A DNA stretch of 64,000 nucleotides. Source: J027 sp965215855 (lineage in GTDB: Bacteria; Chloroflexota; Anaerolineae; Aggregatilineales; J027). The position numbers and the translations under genes are program-made. The notes under the pieces were generated by a model, which had not been told where the DNA came from, searched no databases, and saw only the letters and a program-made list of their open reading frames with translations. The first letter of the stretch is position 1. Each line of letters opens with the position of its first letter. Below are positions 8,192 to 17,800 of the stretch, in pieces. The stretch lies in the NCBI GenBank assembly GCA_965215855.1, contig CBDCER010000003.1:868001-932000 (forward strand). Direction: 5' to 3'.

Positions 8192-9511
8192 ATGGTTGAC
8201 ATTGTAGCACTGCTCAAGGACCTTTCACCATACCTAACCAACACCACAGTGCGCCAATTGGAGCATATTGTCCTGGCAATGCTGTGCATTCCGAATCGCA
8301 TTACGATGCTGAACCTATCACGCTGGACGGAGCGTGGGAGTAGCTATCGGACCCTACAACGTTGGTATCACACGCCGCTTTCATGGGCGACAATCCTGTG
8401 GAGCATCGTGCGTATCCATCTACTTGATCCCGATGGCGTCTATCTGCTGGCGGCTGATGATGTGGTGGTCAGCAAGTCCGGCAAAAAGACACATGGCCTG
8501 GGACGGTTCTATTCAAGCATTGCCAAGCGACCCATCAGCAGTGTGTCGTTTCTGGTCGTATCGTTGATTGATGTAAAGCAGCGCCGTTCATATCCGCTTC
8601 AGGTCGAACAACATCAACCAGCCCCACCATCTGAGAAACCCGCTAATCCACCACCAAAACGGAAACCTGGTCGTCCCAAAGGCAGCAAGAACCATGTCAA
8701 ACCGACGCCAATCCTCACCCCCGAATTGAACTTGCTACAAGGGATGCTCAACGCCATCACGCGCCGTATCAAGCCGTTGAAAATCACCCATGTGGTGTTA
8801 GATGGACATTTTGGTAACTATCCAGCAACCTATGCCGTGCGGGATTGTGGACTGCACATCATCTCGAAATTGCGCCATGACGCGGCGCTTTACCTACCGT
8901 ACAACGGCCCCAAACCACCGCGTGGCCCCATGCCGCGCTATGGCAAGAAACTGGACTACCAACACTTACCATCTGAGGCATTGTGCCAGACGACCATCGA
9001 AGGCGACTACCGTATTGAGACTTACCAGATGCACGTTTTCCATAAATCCTTTTCGGACGCGCTCAATGTTGTGGTTGTCGTCAAAACTCACCTCAAAACA
9101 GGCAAACGTGGGCATGTCATTCTTTTCAGCACTGATCTTGATCTTACCGCGCCGCAAATTGTGGATTACTATGCGTTGCGCTTTCAGATTGAGTTCAACT
9201 TCCGTGATGCCAAGCAGTATTGGGGCCTGGATGATTTTATGAACGTCAAACCCACTGCTGTGACTAACGCGGTCAACCTTGCTTTTCTCATGGTCAACTT
9301 GTCGGCAGTCATTCTCAAACCCTATCGTCGTAATCATCCAGACTTCAGTATTCTTGATCTTAAAGCCTTGTATCGGGCTCGTCGTTATCTGGATGAAACA
9401 ATTAAATTGCTTCCCGATCCGCCTGACGATAATTTAATTTCGCGCATCTGGCGCAGACTTACTGCGCTCGGCGGCATTCGCACTCGTCAGATTGACAAAT
9501 TTGCCGCATAA
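8192..9511 (+). CDS. IS4-like DDE transposase
   Basis: 439 residues. DDE candidates are Asp89/Asp90 in LLAADDVVV, the Asp in VVLDGHFGN near residue 205, and Glu334 in YYALRFQIEFNFRDAKQYWG, which has the Y-R-E-K arrangement of IS4-type enzymes. A basic AT-hook-like segment KRKPGRPKGSKN separates the first two. The enzyme would cut and join the ends at 7988 and 9526. Start ATG lies directly after the hairpin described at 8134-8191. The gene ends 15 bp before the right end, inside the inverted repeat. The frame is fully open, with no sign of programmed frameshifting. Confidence 0.9.
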   Translation: MVDIVALLKDLSPYLTNTTVRQLEHIVLAMLCIPNRITMLNLSRWTERGSSYRTLQRWYHTPLSWATILWSIVRIHLLDPDGVYLLAADDVVVSKSGKKTHGLGRFYSSIAKRPISSVSFLVVSLIDVKQRRSYPLQVEQHQPAPPSEKPANPPPKRKPGRPKGSKNHVKPTPILTPELNLLQGMLNAITRRIKPLKITHVVLDGHFGNYPATYAVRDCGLHIISKLRHDAALYLPYNGPKPPRGPMPRYGKKLDYQHLPSEALCQTTIEGDYRIETYQMHVFHKSFSDALNVVVVVKTHLKTGKRGHVILFSTDLDLTAPQIVDYYALRFQIEFNFRDAKQYWGLDDFMNVKPTAVTNAVNLAFLMVNLSAVILKPYRRNHPDFSILDLKALYRARRYLDETIKLLPDPPDDNLISRIWRRLTALGGIRTRQIDKFAA

Positions 9512-9526
9512 TTGGCGAAGGTATTG
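9507..9526 (-). repeat. IS right terminal inverted repeat
   Basis: 20 bp, the inverted counterpart of 7988-8008. It overlaps the last codons of the transposase and is followed by the right CCTAC target copy (9527-9531). Confidence 0.9.
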
Positions 9527-10237
9527 CCTACCCGACTGAAAATGGAAATCCGTCGCTGGGATATTATTCGTGCAGAAGTCGAACGCAATGCGAGAGACAC
9601 CAGGGAAGAAAGTTGGAAACTTGTTGGATCTGGTTCTCACTGGGCTGAAGTGGTCCAGCGAGTTGAAGTCGTAGGACGTATAAAAGATCATTCTGATCGA
9701 CGCCACCTTGTTCTGAAAAATCTGTCGCCTTGTATTAGCGCTATTAATAAGGCCAGGAAAAGCCTGGGGTTAATTTCTCCACGTGAAATAAAGAAATGCT
9801 ACTTTAAACACAATCCGCAATATGGACAAATTTTCCAACCATTCCTTATTCCAGAATATGATGAATCTTGGGCAAGCGTAAAGAGTGATTTTGAAGAAGA
9901 ACCTCGTATCAGATATAGTTGTTCAGAGTGTCAGACCTCTCAGGGACATCATGATCAAAAAGTGTTGGAATGGGGATTCTTTGAATGGATACGAAAGAAT
10001 CCAGGCAAGATTGAACAAGTGTGGCAAAATGCAAAGATAAATTCCGACACGCACGATATATTTTTATTCGTGGGAAACCAAGCACAACGTCGCAGTAGTT
10101 TTCTTATTATCAGCATTCTGCCAATCCGAAAAGAACCTAAGTCGAAGCAGTTACCCCTCTTTTAGTCCGACTTTGACTATTTGAGCGACTTATAGACGCT
10201 TAAATGACAGATCCACCACATTCGTCCAACAATACGC

Positions 10238-10243
10238 TATAAT
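10238..10243 (+). promoter_or_regulatory. Candidate -10 box for the second Wzz gene
   Basis: TATAAT 33 nt before the ATG at 10277, at the right edge of the accessory block. No convincing -35 box is visible 16-18 nt upstream. Confidence 0.35.
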
Positions 10244-10276
10244 GTCCCACGCTCGTTCTAAAGTGTGGAGTGTGCA

Positions 10277-10930
10277 ATGAATTTATTGGATTATGTGCGT
10301 ATCCTGACCCGGCGCGGGTGGATTATCATACTGGCAGTGATCATTACCGCTGGTGCTGCGTTCGGTTTCAGCAAAACCCAGACCGAGGTCTACCGTGCCT
10401 CGCAAAAAGTATTGCTTTTGCCAGCCCGCAACGATTTTGGCCTGTCTGAAACATTACGTATCCTACTCCGCAGTTTTGTGGAATATCTGAACACGGATGC
10501 AATTGCGGCAGATGTAATTGCAGACTTAGAACTGGACATGCAGCCCGGCGAGTTGCGCTCTGATGTTACGATCAATTCCGATCCGACGACACTGATCATT
10601 CAAATCGACGTTGACCTGGAAGATGGGCCAACCGCTGCTGCTGTCGCTACGGCTTGGGGACGTGAACTCGAAGACTGGCGTGAGAAGGAAAGCAGTGAGT
10701 TGCGGCGCGAGGAACGCATCGAAGCTCAATTGCTTGATACTGCTACGTATGGCCTGCATCGGCCTAATACGCGGGTGAATGTGATGGCGGGAGCCGTGTT
10801 GGGCTTGCTCATCGGGGGCGCGATTGTCTTTGTGATGGAATATATGGAAGCGAATATCATGCAGCGTGTCGAAGATGTGGAGCGCGTGATGGAAGGCTCG
10901 GTGTTAGCCGCCATCCCGCAGCATGAGTAA
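10277..10930 (+). CDS. Wzz-type polysaccharide chain-length protein, second copy
   Basis: 217 residues from ATG 10277, preferred over GTG 10265 because GGAG lies 6 nt before it. It has the classic short cytoplasmic start (MNLLDYVRILTRRGWIII), a first membrane helix, a periplasmic domain, and a second helix (VMAGAVLGLLIGGAIVFVMEY) followed by a cytoplasmic tail ending near AAIPQHE. Such proteins cooperate with BY-kinases; the kinase-like gene follows 14 nt later. It shares layout but little obvious identity with the copy at 5098, so the two are probably partners or old duplicates. Confidence 0.85.
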   Translation: MNLLDYVRILTRRGWIIILAVIITAGAAFGFSKTQTEVYRASQKVLLLPARNDFGLSETLRILLRSFVEYLNTDAIAADVIADLELDMQPGELRSDVTINSDPTTLIIQIDVDLEDGPTAAAVATAWGRELEDWREKESSELRREERIEAQLLDTATYGLHRPNTRVNVMAGAVLGLLIGGAIVFVMEYMEANIMQRVEDVERVMEGSVLAAIPQHE

Positions 10931-10944
10931 TTGGGAGTGCCTCA

Positions 10945-11601
10945 ATGCCTGTTGATTTGATTACTTTGAAAGATCCGCGTTCGCCAGCTGCTGATGCTTA
11001 CCGAACGCTGCGAACGAATCTGATTTTTAGCAATGTCGATAAAACGCTGGCAACGATTGGTGTTACTGCGCCTGCTGAAGATAATCGCAAGGGCATTGCT
11101 GCCGCGAATCTGGCAGTGACTTTTGCCCAAAGTGATCACAAAACGGTGCTGATTGATGGCGATTTACGTCGGCCATCGGTGCATACGTATTGGGGCGTGG
11201 ATAGTGAGCGGGGCCTGACGACGATGCTGCTCGAAAGCGACACCTTGAATAACCCACCGGTGATCGAGACGGAAGTTGACAATTTGTACGTGCTGCCGAG
11301 TGGTGTGTTGCCAGCTAATCCGGTGGATGTGTTGGCGTCGGCCAAAATGGATCACGTGATTCAGAAATTACTGCAAAGCGCCGATATACTTATCTTTGAT
11401 ATGCCGCCAGTGTTGGTGGCCGCCGATGCGCTGGTGCTGGGGCATAAGTTGGATGGGGTCATGCTAGTGGTGCAGGCCAACAACACGCGCCGTGACCATA
11501 CCAGCCGTGCCAAACAACAATTGGAGCGTGTCGGGGTTAATTTGTTGGGTGCAGTTTTATTGGATGCACCCCAAGACCGCACCTCCAGCCAATATCGCTA
11601 A
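10945..11601 (+). CDS. BY-kinase/CpsD-like ATPase with altered P-loop
   Basis: 218 residues; ATG with GGGAG 8 nt upstream. The N-terminus (SPAADAYRTLRTNLIFSN) is the usual adaptor-binding lead of CpsD/CapB kinases. Walker A' (VLIDGDLRRP, around residue 71) and Walker B (ILIFDMPPV, around 150) are intact. The P-loop, normally G-x4-GK[S/T], reads APAEDNRKGIAAAN at 42-55: Lys49 is kept, but the preceding Gly is Arg and the following Ser/Thr is Gly. There is no C-terminal tyrosine cluster; only the penultimate residue is Tyr. It normally phosphorylates itself and regulates polymer export with Wzz. Catalytic ability here is doubtful, so it may act as a scaffold. Confidence 0.82.
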   Translation: MPVDLITLKDPRSPAADAYRTLRTNLIFSNVDKTLATIGVTAPAEDNRKGIAAANLAVTFAQSDHKTVLIDGDLRRPSVHTYWGVDSERGLTTMLLESDTLNNPPVIETEVDNLYVLPSGVLPANPVDVLASAKMDHVIQKLLQSADILIFDMPPVLVAADALVLGHKLDGVMLVVQANNTRRDHTSRAKQQLERVGVNLLGAVLLDAPQDRTSSQYR

Positions 11602-11615
11602 TTGAAGGAGTGACT

Positions 11616-12695
11616 GTGAAAGGCTTAATTCTCAGCGGGGGCAAAGGAACCCGTCTTTATCCTTTGACCTATACTCGCGCCAAGCAATTGATGCCGGTTG
11701 CCAATAAACCGGTGCTGTTTCGTGTTATTGAAGCTATCCGCGACGCTGGTATCCGCGAAATCGGCATCGTCATCGGCGATACCGGTCCCGAGGTGCGGGA
11801 AGCAGTTGGGGATGGCAGCCAGTTCGGTGATGTACGGATCACCTATATCGAACAGAATGAACCGTTAGGGTTGGCGCACGCTGTCAAAATCTCGCAGGAG
11901 TTTTTGGGTGATGATCGTTTCGTGATGTTCCTGGGCGATAATGTTATTCAAGGCGGCATCAGCGACTTAATCCGCGATTTTGCCAATCACGATGAATGGA
12001 ATAGCCAAATTGTTCTAACCAAAGTGGAACGGCCTCAACACTATGGCGTGGCGAAGTTGGGCGAGGATGGGCAGATCGACTATCTGGTCGAGAAACCGCG
12101 TAATCCGCCCTCGAATCTGGCATTGGTTGGCATTTATATGTTCGATGCCAACATCTTCAAAGCGACGGATGCCATCAAACCATCGGCACGGGGGGAACTG
12201 GAAATTACCGATGCCATCCAATGGCTGATTGAAAATGATTATGTCGTTTTCCCACACATTCATCAGGGATGGTGGATCGACACTGGCAAACCGGGCGATA
12301 TGCTGGAGGCCAACAGTCATGTGTTGGAGGAACTCTCGCCGTATATTGCGGGGCATGTCGATGACGAATCGTTAGTCGATAGCCGTGTAACGATTGAACC
12401 CGGCGCGACCATCATCAATAGTGTCATTCGAGGCCCGGCCATCATCGGCAGAGAAGCCCAAATTATCAACAGCTATATCGGCCCATACACCAGCATCTAT
12501 CATCATGTCGTGGTCGAAAACGCTGAGCTACAACGCTGTATGGTGCTAGAACATAGCGTTATCCGCAATCTACCAACGCGCATTGAAGATAGCCTCATTG
12601 GGCGCTATGTCGATGTAGATGTAACTGATCAACGCCCCAAAGCGATGAAAATGGCACTGGGCGATTATAGCAAATTGAGATTAATGGACAAATAG
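11616..12695 (+). CDS. rmlA: Glucose-1-phosphate thymidylyltransferase, long form
   Basis: 359 residues from GTG 11616, chosen because AAGGAG ends 5 nt before it; an in-frame GTG at 11610 overlaps that site. It makes dTDP-glucose from glucose 1-phosphate and dTTP. The N-terminal nucleotidyltransferase domain carries LILSGGKGTRLYPLT, the sugar-site motif VEKP and GWWIDTGKPGDML. The extra C-terminal 110 residues contain hexapeptide-like repeats (TIEPGATIINSVIRGPAII) of a left-handed beta helix, as in the StrD-type long enzymes rather than the short E. coli type. It is 9 bp upstream of rmlB, giving the first two steps of dTDP-sugar synthesis. rmlC and rmlD are not in the window. Confidence 0.9.
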   Translation: MKGLILSGGKGTRLYPLTYTRAKQLMPVANKPVLFRVIEAIRDAGIREIGIVIGDTGPEVREAVGDGSQFGDVRITYIEQNEPLGLAHAVKISQEFLGDDRFVMFLGDNVIQGGISDLIRDFANHDEWNSQIVLTKVERPQHYGVAKLGEDGQIDYLVEKPRNPPSNLALVGIYMFDANIFKATDAIKPSARGELEITDAIQWLIENDYVVFPHIHQGWWIDTGKPGDMLEANSHVLEELSPYIAGHVDDESLVDSRVTIEPGATIINSVIRGPAIIGREAQIINSYIGPYTSIYHHVVVENAELQRCMVLEHSVIRNLPTRIEDSLIGRYVDVDVTDQRPKAMKMALGDYSKLRLMDK

Positions 12696-12704
12696 AGTAA
12701 CAAT

Positions 12705-13730
12705 ATGAAGAACATTCTAGTTACAGGCGGGGCCGGCTTTATCGGCAGTGCCTTCGTCCGCTATATGATCGAGAAATATCCCGACTACAACATCATTGTC
12801 TATGATAAACTGACCTATGCAGGCAATATGGATAACTTGTTGCCGGTGCATGACGAGCCAAATTATCATTTTGAGCGTGGCGACATTGCCCATGAGCAAA
12901 CTGTTGAACGCGTCTGCAAGACCCACAATATTGACACCGTTGTAAATTTCGCCGCCGAGTCGCATGTAGATCGCAGCATTCTGGACCCGAACGCTTTTGT
13001 GCATACGGATGTGGTCGGTGTTTACGTGTTGCTGGAAGCCTGCCGAAAGCTCGGCATTGGGCGTTTCCATCATGTCTCCACAGACGAGGTTTATGGCAGC
13101 ATTGAGGAAGGTTTTTTCACGGAAGGTGATCCACTGGAACCTAATAGTCCGTATGCAGCCAGCAAAGCTGGTGGTGAGTTGATGTTGCGGGCCTATCAGG
13201 TGACCTATGGCCTGCACACCTCCGTGACACGCGGCAGCAACACGTTTGGTCCATACCAGTATCCTGAAAAAATAGCGCCGTTCTTCATCACTGAAGCCAT
13301 TGATGATCGCCCTTTGCCGCTGTATGGAGATGGAATGCAGGTGCGCGATTGGCTGTATGTCGATGACCATTGCCAGGGAATTGATCTTATCTTGCACAAA
13401 GGCGAACCCGGCGAGATTTATAATATCGGTGGCGAACATGAAATGCACAACATAGACGTGACCCACTTCATTCTGCAATGCCTGGACAAACCAAGAACAT
13501 TGATTAAACATGTTGAAGACCGTCCCGGTCATGATCGGCGCTATGCCTTGACCAACGACAAGCTACGTCGTGACTTTGGTTGGGCTCCCAGTACCGACTT
13601 TGAAACGGCTATGCGAGAAACGGTACAATGGTACATAGATAACGAGTGGTGGTGGCGTAAAATCAAATCAGGTGAATATCTGGAGTATTATAGAAAACAA
13701 TACGCCGAACGACTGACAAACGCTCAATAG
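12705..13730 (+). CDS. rmlB: dTDP-glucose 4,6-dehydratase
   Basis: 341 residues, the normal length for RmlB. It converts dTDP-glucose to dTDP-4-keto-6-deoxyglucose. The NAD-binding motif GGAGFIGS is at the N-terminus. The catalytic TDE triplet is at 126-128 (STDEVYG) and the SDR pair Tyr150/Lys154 is in SPYAASKAGGE. Other family blocks are YDKLTYAGN and DRPGHDRRYA. It follows rmlA directly and supplies activated deoxysugar for the polysaccharide genes upstream. Confidence 0.95.
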   Translation: MKNILVTGGAGFIGSAFVRYMIEKYPDYNIIVYDKLTYAGNMDNLLPVHDEPNYHFERGDIAHEQTVERVCKTHNIDTVVNFAAESHVDRSILDPNAFVHTDVVGVYVLLEACRKLGIGRFHHVSTDEVYGSIEEGFFTEGDPLEPNSPYAASKAGGELMLRAYQVTYGLHTSVTRGSNTFGPYQYPEKIAPFFITEAIDDRPLPLYGDGMQVRDWLYVDDHCQGIDLILHKGEPGEIYNIGGEHEMHNIDVTHFILQCLDKPRTLIKHVEDRPGHDRRYALTNDKLRRDFGWAPSTDFETAMRETVQWYIDNEWWWRKIKSGEYLEYYRKQYAERLTNAQ

Positions 13731-13745
13731 ACGCTAAGAACGCCT

Positions 13746-14726
13746 ATGCACCGATTACTGAGAAATAACATCTGGTTTCGCTTCTGGATGACCATTATTC
13801 GCCCCGTGGTGCGGTCTTGGCTACAGCTTGACCGCTCCACCAGTGGATTGCTGGGCCGCATCGTGCGGGCGATTTATCGCTTTACGCAATATGGTCCTCA
13901 CGAGGCGGCAGCCCTGTCCTACTATGCACTGTTCTCACTGTTTCCATTGTTGATACTTACCATTGTACTCAGTGCGACCGTCCTCGGCCCGGCAGCCGCC
14001 AGCGACCAGATTCGTGATATTCTCTTGATATTCTTTCCCGGTGAGACCGCAGATGTTGTTCAAGATGCCGTGACCGCTGCGCTGAACGAACGTGAGTCGG
14101 CGAGTATTTTTGCAATTATCGTCTTGGGGTGGTCATCAGCGAATCTGTTTGGCAATCTAGAAAAAGTCCTCAGTGCCGTCTTCGGTATTCAAACCAGTCG
14201 TCGTATCTACGAACGTCGTTTGATCGGGGTGGTCATCATTCTAATTTTGTCGGTGCTGCTCCTGGCCTCGGTCATTACCAATCTGATTTTTGGGCTTTTG
14301 GGATTGTTTTATCTCAATCAGGGCAACACCTGGTTACGAATGGCAAGCTTGTTCGTGCCAACGGCGTTTAATGCTGCCATATTTGCCACTCTTTATGGTT
14401 TTGTGACACGGGTGCGTTTGCGCTGGGACGCCATTTTGCCCGCATCATTGCTGGGGGGGCTAGCGTTCGAATTCGCCAAGATGGGCTTTGTCTGGTATTT
14501 GGGCAACCTGGGCGACCTTAGCTTGGTTTACGGCTCGGTGACGGCGGTGGTGGTGTTCATGCTGTGGGCCTTCATCATCTTCTGTCTGGTGTTGATTGGA
14601 GCCGAGATCTGTCGTGCTCTCGATGACTGGATGGAAGACACTTCCGACCACCCTGATGAAGAGGAAGAATTTCAACAATTGATTGCCAGCACGACCCCGC
14701 AACATGTCCTCCCCCCGCCTGAATAA
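13746..14726 (+). CDS. YihY/virulence factor BrkB family membrane protein
   Basis: 326 residues, with about six predicted membrane helices. It shows the family hallmark AALSYYALFSLFPLLILTIV near residue 60, the following SAxxLxGxLxxxLxxxFG pattern (WSSANLFGNLEKVLSAVFGI) and the C-terminal YGSVTAVVVFMLWAFII block with GAEICRAL. The family was once proposed to be RNase BN, which is not accepted; the function is unknown. It begins 15 bp after rmlB, with only a weak ribosome binding site, so it is probably read through from that operon. Confidence 0.85.
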   Translation: MHRLLRNNIWFRFWMTIIRPVVRSWLQLDRSTSGLLGRIVRAIYRFTQYGPHEAAALSYYALFSLFPLLILTIVLSATVLGPAAASDQIRDILLIFFPGETADVVQDAVTAALNERESASIFAIIVLGWSSANLFGNLEKVLSAVFGIQTSRRIYERRLIGVVIILILSVLLLASVITNLIFGLLGLFYLNQGNTWLRMASLFVPTAFNAAIFATLYGFVTRVRLRWDAILPASLLGGLAFEFAKMGFVWYLGNLGDLSLVYGSVTAVVVFMLWAFIIFCLVLIGAEICRALDDWMEDTSDHPDEEEEFQQLIASTTPQHVLPPPE

Positions 14727-14810
14727 CGTTGATCTTGCGCCTACATCCTCTGGCTGATTTTGTGCCATAATTAAGGTTGTCAATAGACATTCATAGAAAA
14801 GGAAATGCCC

Positions 14811-17800
14811 ATGTTGCGAAAAAACGCTCTTCATGTTGGCTTATTTTTGATACTGTTATTCATTGCCGCACCGACTGTATTCAGTCAGGATGGCGGTGAT
14901 ATTGCGCCCCCGCGTGTGATTGATTCTAACCCGCTGTCAGGTGAAGAACTGGCACTAGCGAGTTCGGTCAGTTTCACGTTTGATCGCCCGATGGACGCCG
15001 AGAGTGCTGATAATCAGTTCAGTGTCGAACCAGATCTGCCGGGGGGGAATTGGGCTTGGGACGGACGCATATTGACTTTTACGCCGCCTGCCGATGGCTA
15101 TCAACGCGATACGGAATACCGATTCATGGTAGTTGCTAGTGATGCAGATGGGCAGGCTATGGCTGATCCCTTCACATTACGTCTACAAACCGTCGGCTAT
15201 CTGGAGGTAACCGAAGTCCTTCCGGCTGCTGATTCAGAAGGCATTGAAGTGGATAGTGCCGTCACGGTTATCTTCAACCGTCCGGTAGTACCGCTGGTCA
15301 GCCTCAGCGATCAGGCTGCTTTGCCCAATCCGCTGCAAATGTCGCCGGAAACGCCAGGGCAGGGTGAATGGTTGAATACTTCGATCTATATCTTCCAACC
15401 GGACTCTGTGCTGGTCGGTGGGATTGATTACAACATCACCGTTCAAGCGGGTTTGGAAAGCGTCAACGGTGCGATTCTGGTCGAAGATTTCATCTTCGGG
15501 TTTTCGACGGCGACACCTGTCGTTGAACGGATGCTGCCGCGTGATGGTGATCGCGGGGTGGCGCTGGATGCTGACATCACGGTGGCGTTTACGCAGCCGA
15601 TGGATCCGGCCACTCAGGATGGGATTCGTGTTGAAGGACCGGACGGCACAGCACCTATCATGCAATATACGTGGGTAGACGATAACCGCACGGTGGTTTT
15701 GAGCCACGGCCAACTGTTCGAACTGGATGCGCTGTATGATGCCAGTATTGATAGCACCGTCGTTCGTAGTGCCAGCGGAGCTGCCCTAACGTCCAACTAC
15801 ATCCAGAGCTTTCAGACTGTTCCCTATCCGCGCATTGTGCGGACTGATCCATTCGATGGACAAAGTGCTGCGCCGCCTTATGGCGGGTTCCGCATCGTCT
15901 TCAGTGCGCCCATTAACGAGGAGACACTGGAAGATAAAATCGTTGTAGACCCTGAACCCTGGCGCGAGTATGAGACTTACTATTACTCCTACGACAACAG
16001 CTATGCGCTCTACTTCGACAGCGAAGCCAGCACAACCTATACCATTACTCTCGCGCCGGGTATTGCTGATCCTTATGGCAACACTATCGAAGAAGAGACG
16101 GTCATCACCTATACCACTGCGCCCTATGGTCCAGAAGTAACGATGAATGTCCCGGCGTTTGCAGGCCTCTATAATGCATATAACGAGACTACGCGCCTGT
16201 TCATCAGCCACCGCAATATCGAGCGTATTGATCTCGAACTCTCGCGCCTGGAGTTGGATGTGCTGGCGTTACTGACGGGGCCGGACGGCTATCGCTTCCG
16301 AGACAGTTTCCGCCCGACTGCCGACCAGTTGATTCGCACCTGGGGCGTGCCGGTTGAAGCGCAATTGAATGAACGCCGCTATGAGTTGTTATTGCTTTCG
16401 GAACAAGGACCAAGCGGTGTTGAGAATATTCAATGTTTGGGCGCACCTGAAACGCGATTGGTCGTTGGCGCACAAGCGCGTGTTGACCTGGAAGACCCCA
16501 TACCGACTCGTGTCCGAACCGAACCGAACCTGGGTGGACAGATTATCACCAGCCTCGAACCAGGCATTGAATTTGTAATCCGCAATGGGCCGATTTGTAG
16601 CGATGGCTATCTGTGGTGGCAAATCTATAGCGAATCGGAAAATGTTGAAGGGTGGATGGCAGAGGGAACATTAGGCTCGTACTTCATCGAGCCGCTGGCG
16701 TTGCCACCGCCGCCGTCGGTTCATGCCAGTGAGGAATTGCCACCGCTGTCGCCCGGCATCTACTTTTTGCAGGCAACTTCGCCACAAACCGCCGCTGAAG
16801 GGTATGAACCACAGCGCCATGTGTTGATTGTGGCGACGGCCAACATCACCATGAAATTCAGCCCAGATCAGGCATTGGCCTGGGTGACGGATATGCAATC
16901 GGGGTTGCCCGTCGCTGGAGTACCGGTCACCATTTTCGATGACCAATTCAATGCAGTTGCAAGTAGTGTCACAGATAATGGCGGTCTGGCGCAGTTCGAT
17001 ATTCCGCGCCTGGAAACCCTTTATACCACGCTGTATACCGTTGTCCAGACCGAGGAACAATTTGGCTACGTCAATACAGATTTCTCGCAGGGCATTGATC
17101 CCTGGTATTTTGATCTGCCAGCCGACTACCAACCCAGCCGCTACTCGGTTTACCTCTATACAGATCGCCCGATCTATCGCCCCGACCAGCCGGTGTATTT
17201 CCGGGGGGTACTACGTAGCCGCGACGATGTGGCGTATATGCCGGTTGCCGGTGTGGATCAGATTTTTGTTACCATCTATGATATTGAGTCGCAGGTGGTT
17301 TACGAGGATTATGTTGATTTAACGCCATATGGCACATTCTCTGGGCAGTTCGATCTAGATGAGGGTGCATCACTCGGTTACTATCGACTCACGGCGATAT
17401 TACCTGCCGAATTGGAGATCAACGAATATGCCAGAGAGTTCAGCCTGGGCTTCAATGTAGCTGAATACCGAGCGCCTGAATTTCAGGTAACAGTGACACC
17501 CGCAGCGGATGCGGTAGTGCAGGGCGAGATGGTTCAGGTCGATGTCGAAAGCCGTTATTTCTTTGGTGCGCCGGTTTCCGATGCCCAAATCACCTGGAAT
17601 GTTTTCACTGAGAACTACTTCTTCAATGCCTATCGCGGGCCGGAGTATTGGAGCTTTATCGACTACAACTATGACAGCGGCCCTTCTGCTTATTATGGCG
17701 GAGAGCGTGAACCGCTTGCTAATGGCGAAAGCATGACCAATGCCGAAGGTCGCTTTCTGATAGAGTTGCCGGCTGACCTGGGTGAAGCTACTCAGAGCCA

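Larger units (their letters stand above)
7988..9526 (+). mobile_element. Complete insertion sequence, DDE type (IS4-like), 1539 bp
   Basis: The ends are CAATACCTTCGCCAAATTAT (left) and the reverse complement of CAATACCTTCGCCAATTATG (right), differing by one inserted base. It is flanked by the 5-bp duplication CCTAC. It carries one uninterrupted transposase gene, preceded by a 178-nt leader with a strong hairpin. The intact gene, well-matched ends and perfect target duplication suggest recent and possibly still mobile insertion. The family assignment rests on the DDE/YREK-like motifs of the transposase; a subgroup cannot be given without a database. Confidence 0.92.
7860..10165 (+). pseudogene. 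Conserved hypothetical gene disrupted by an IS element
   Basis: The N-terminal part starts at TTG 7860 (AAGGGG 6 nt upstream, 10 nt after the ParB fusion) and runs to 7987. The frame resumes at 9532 and ends at 10165. Removing the IS and one CCTAC copy joins RLYP to TRLKMEIRRW in frame and gives a 253-residue protein with no other defect. It opens with DDIVILGRAVPE, continues with GFIRLYPTRLK, has a central CSECQTSQGHHD cysteine/histidine motif followed by a WGFFEWIRKNP block, and ends in FLFVGNQAQRRSSFLII. I do not recognise a named family. Position and spacing say it works with the ParB-DUF488 protein. As it stands the gene is broken, although a C-terminal fragment could still be made. Confidence 0.85.

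Noticed and set aside
12717..13532. 271-codon minus-strand ORF opposite rmlB
   Set aside because: It lies wholly inside rmlB, which has clear catalytic motifs. The minus frame shows no domain and no ribosome binding site.
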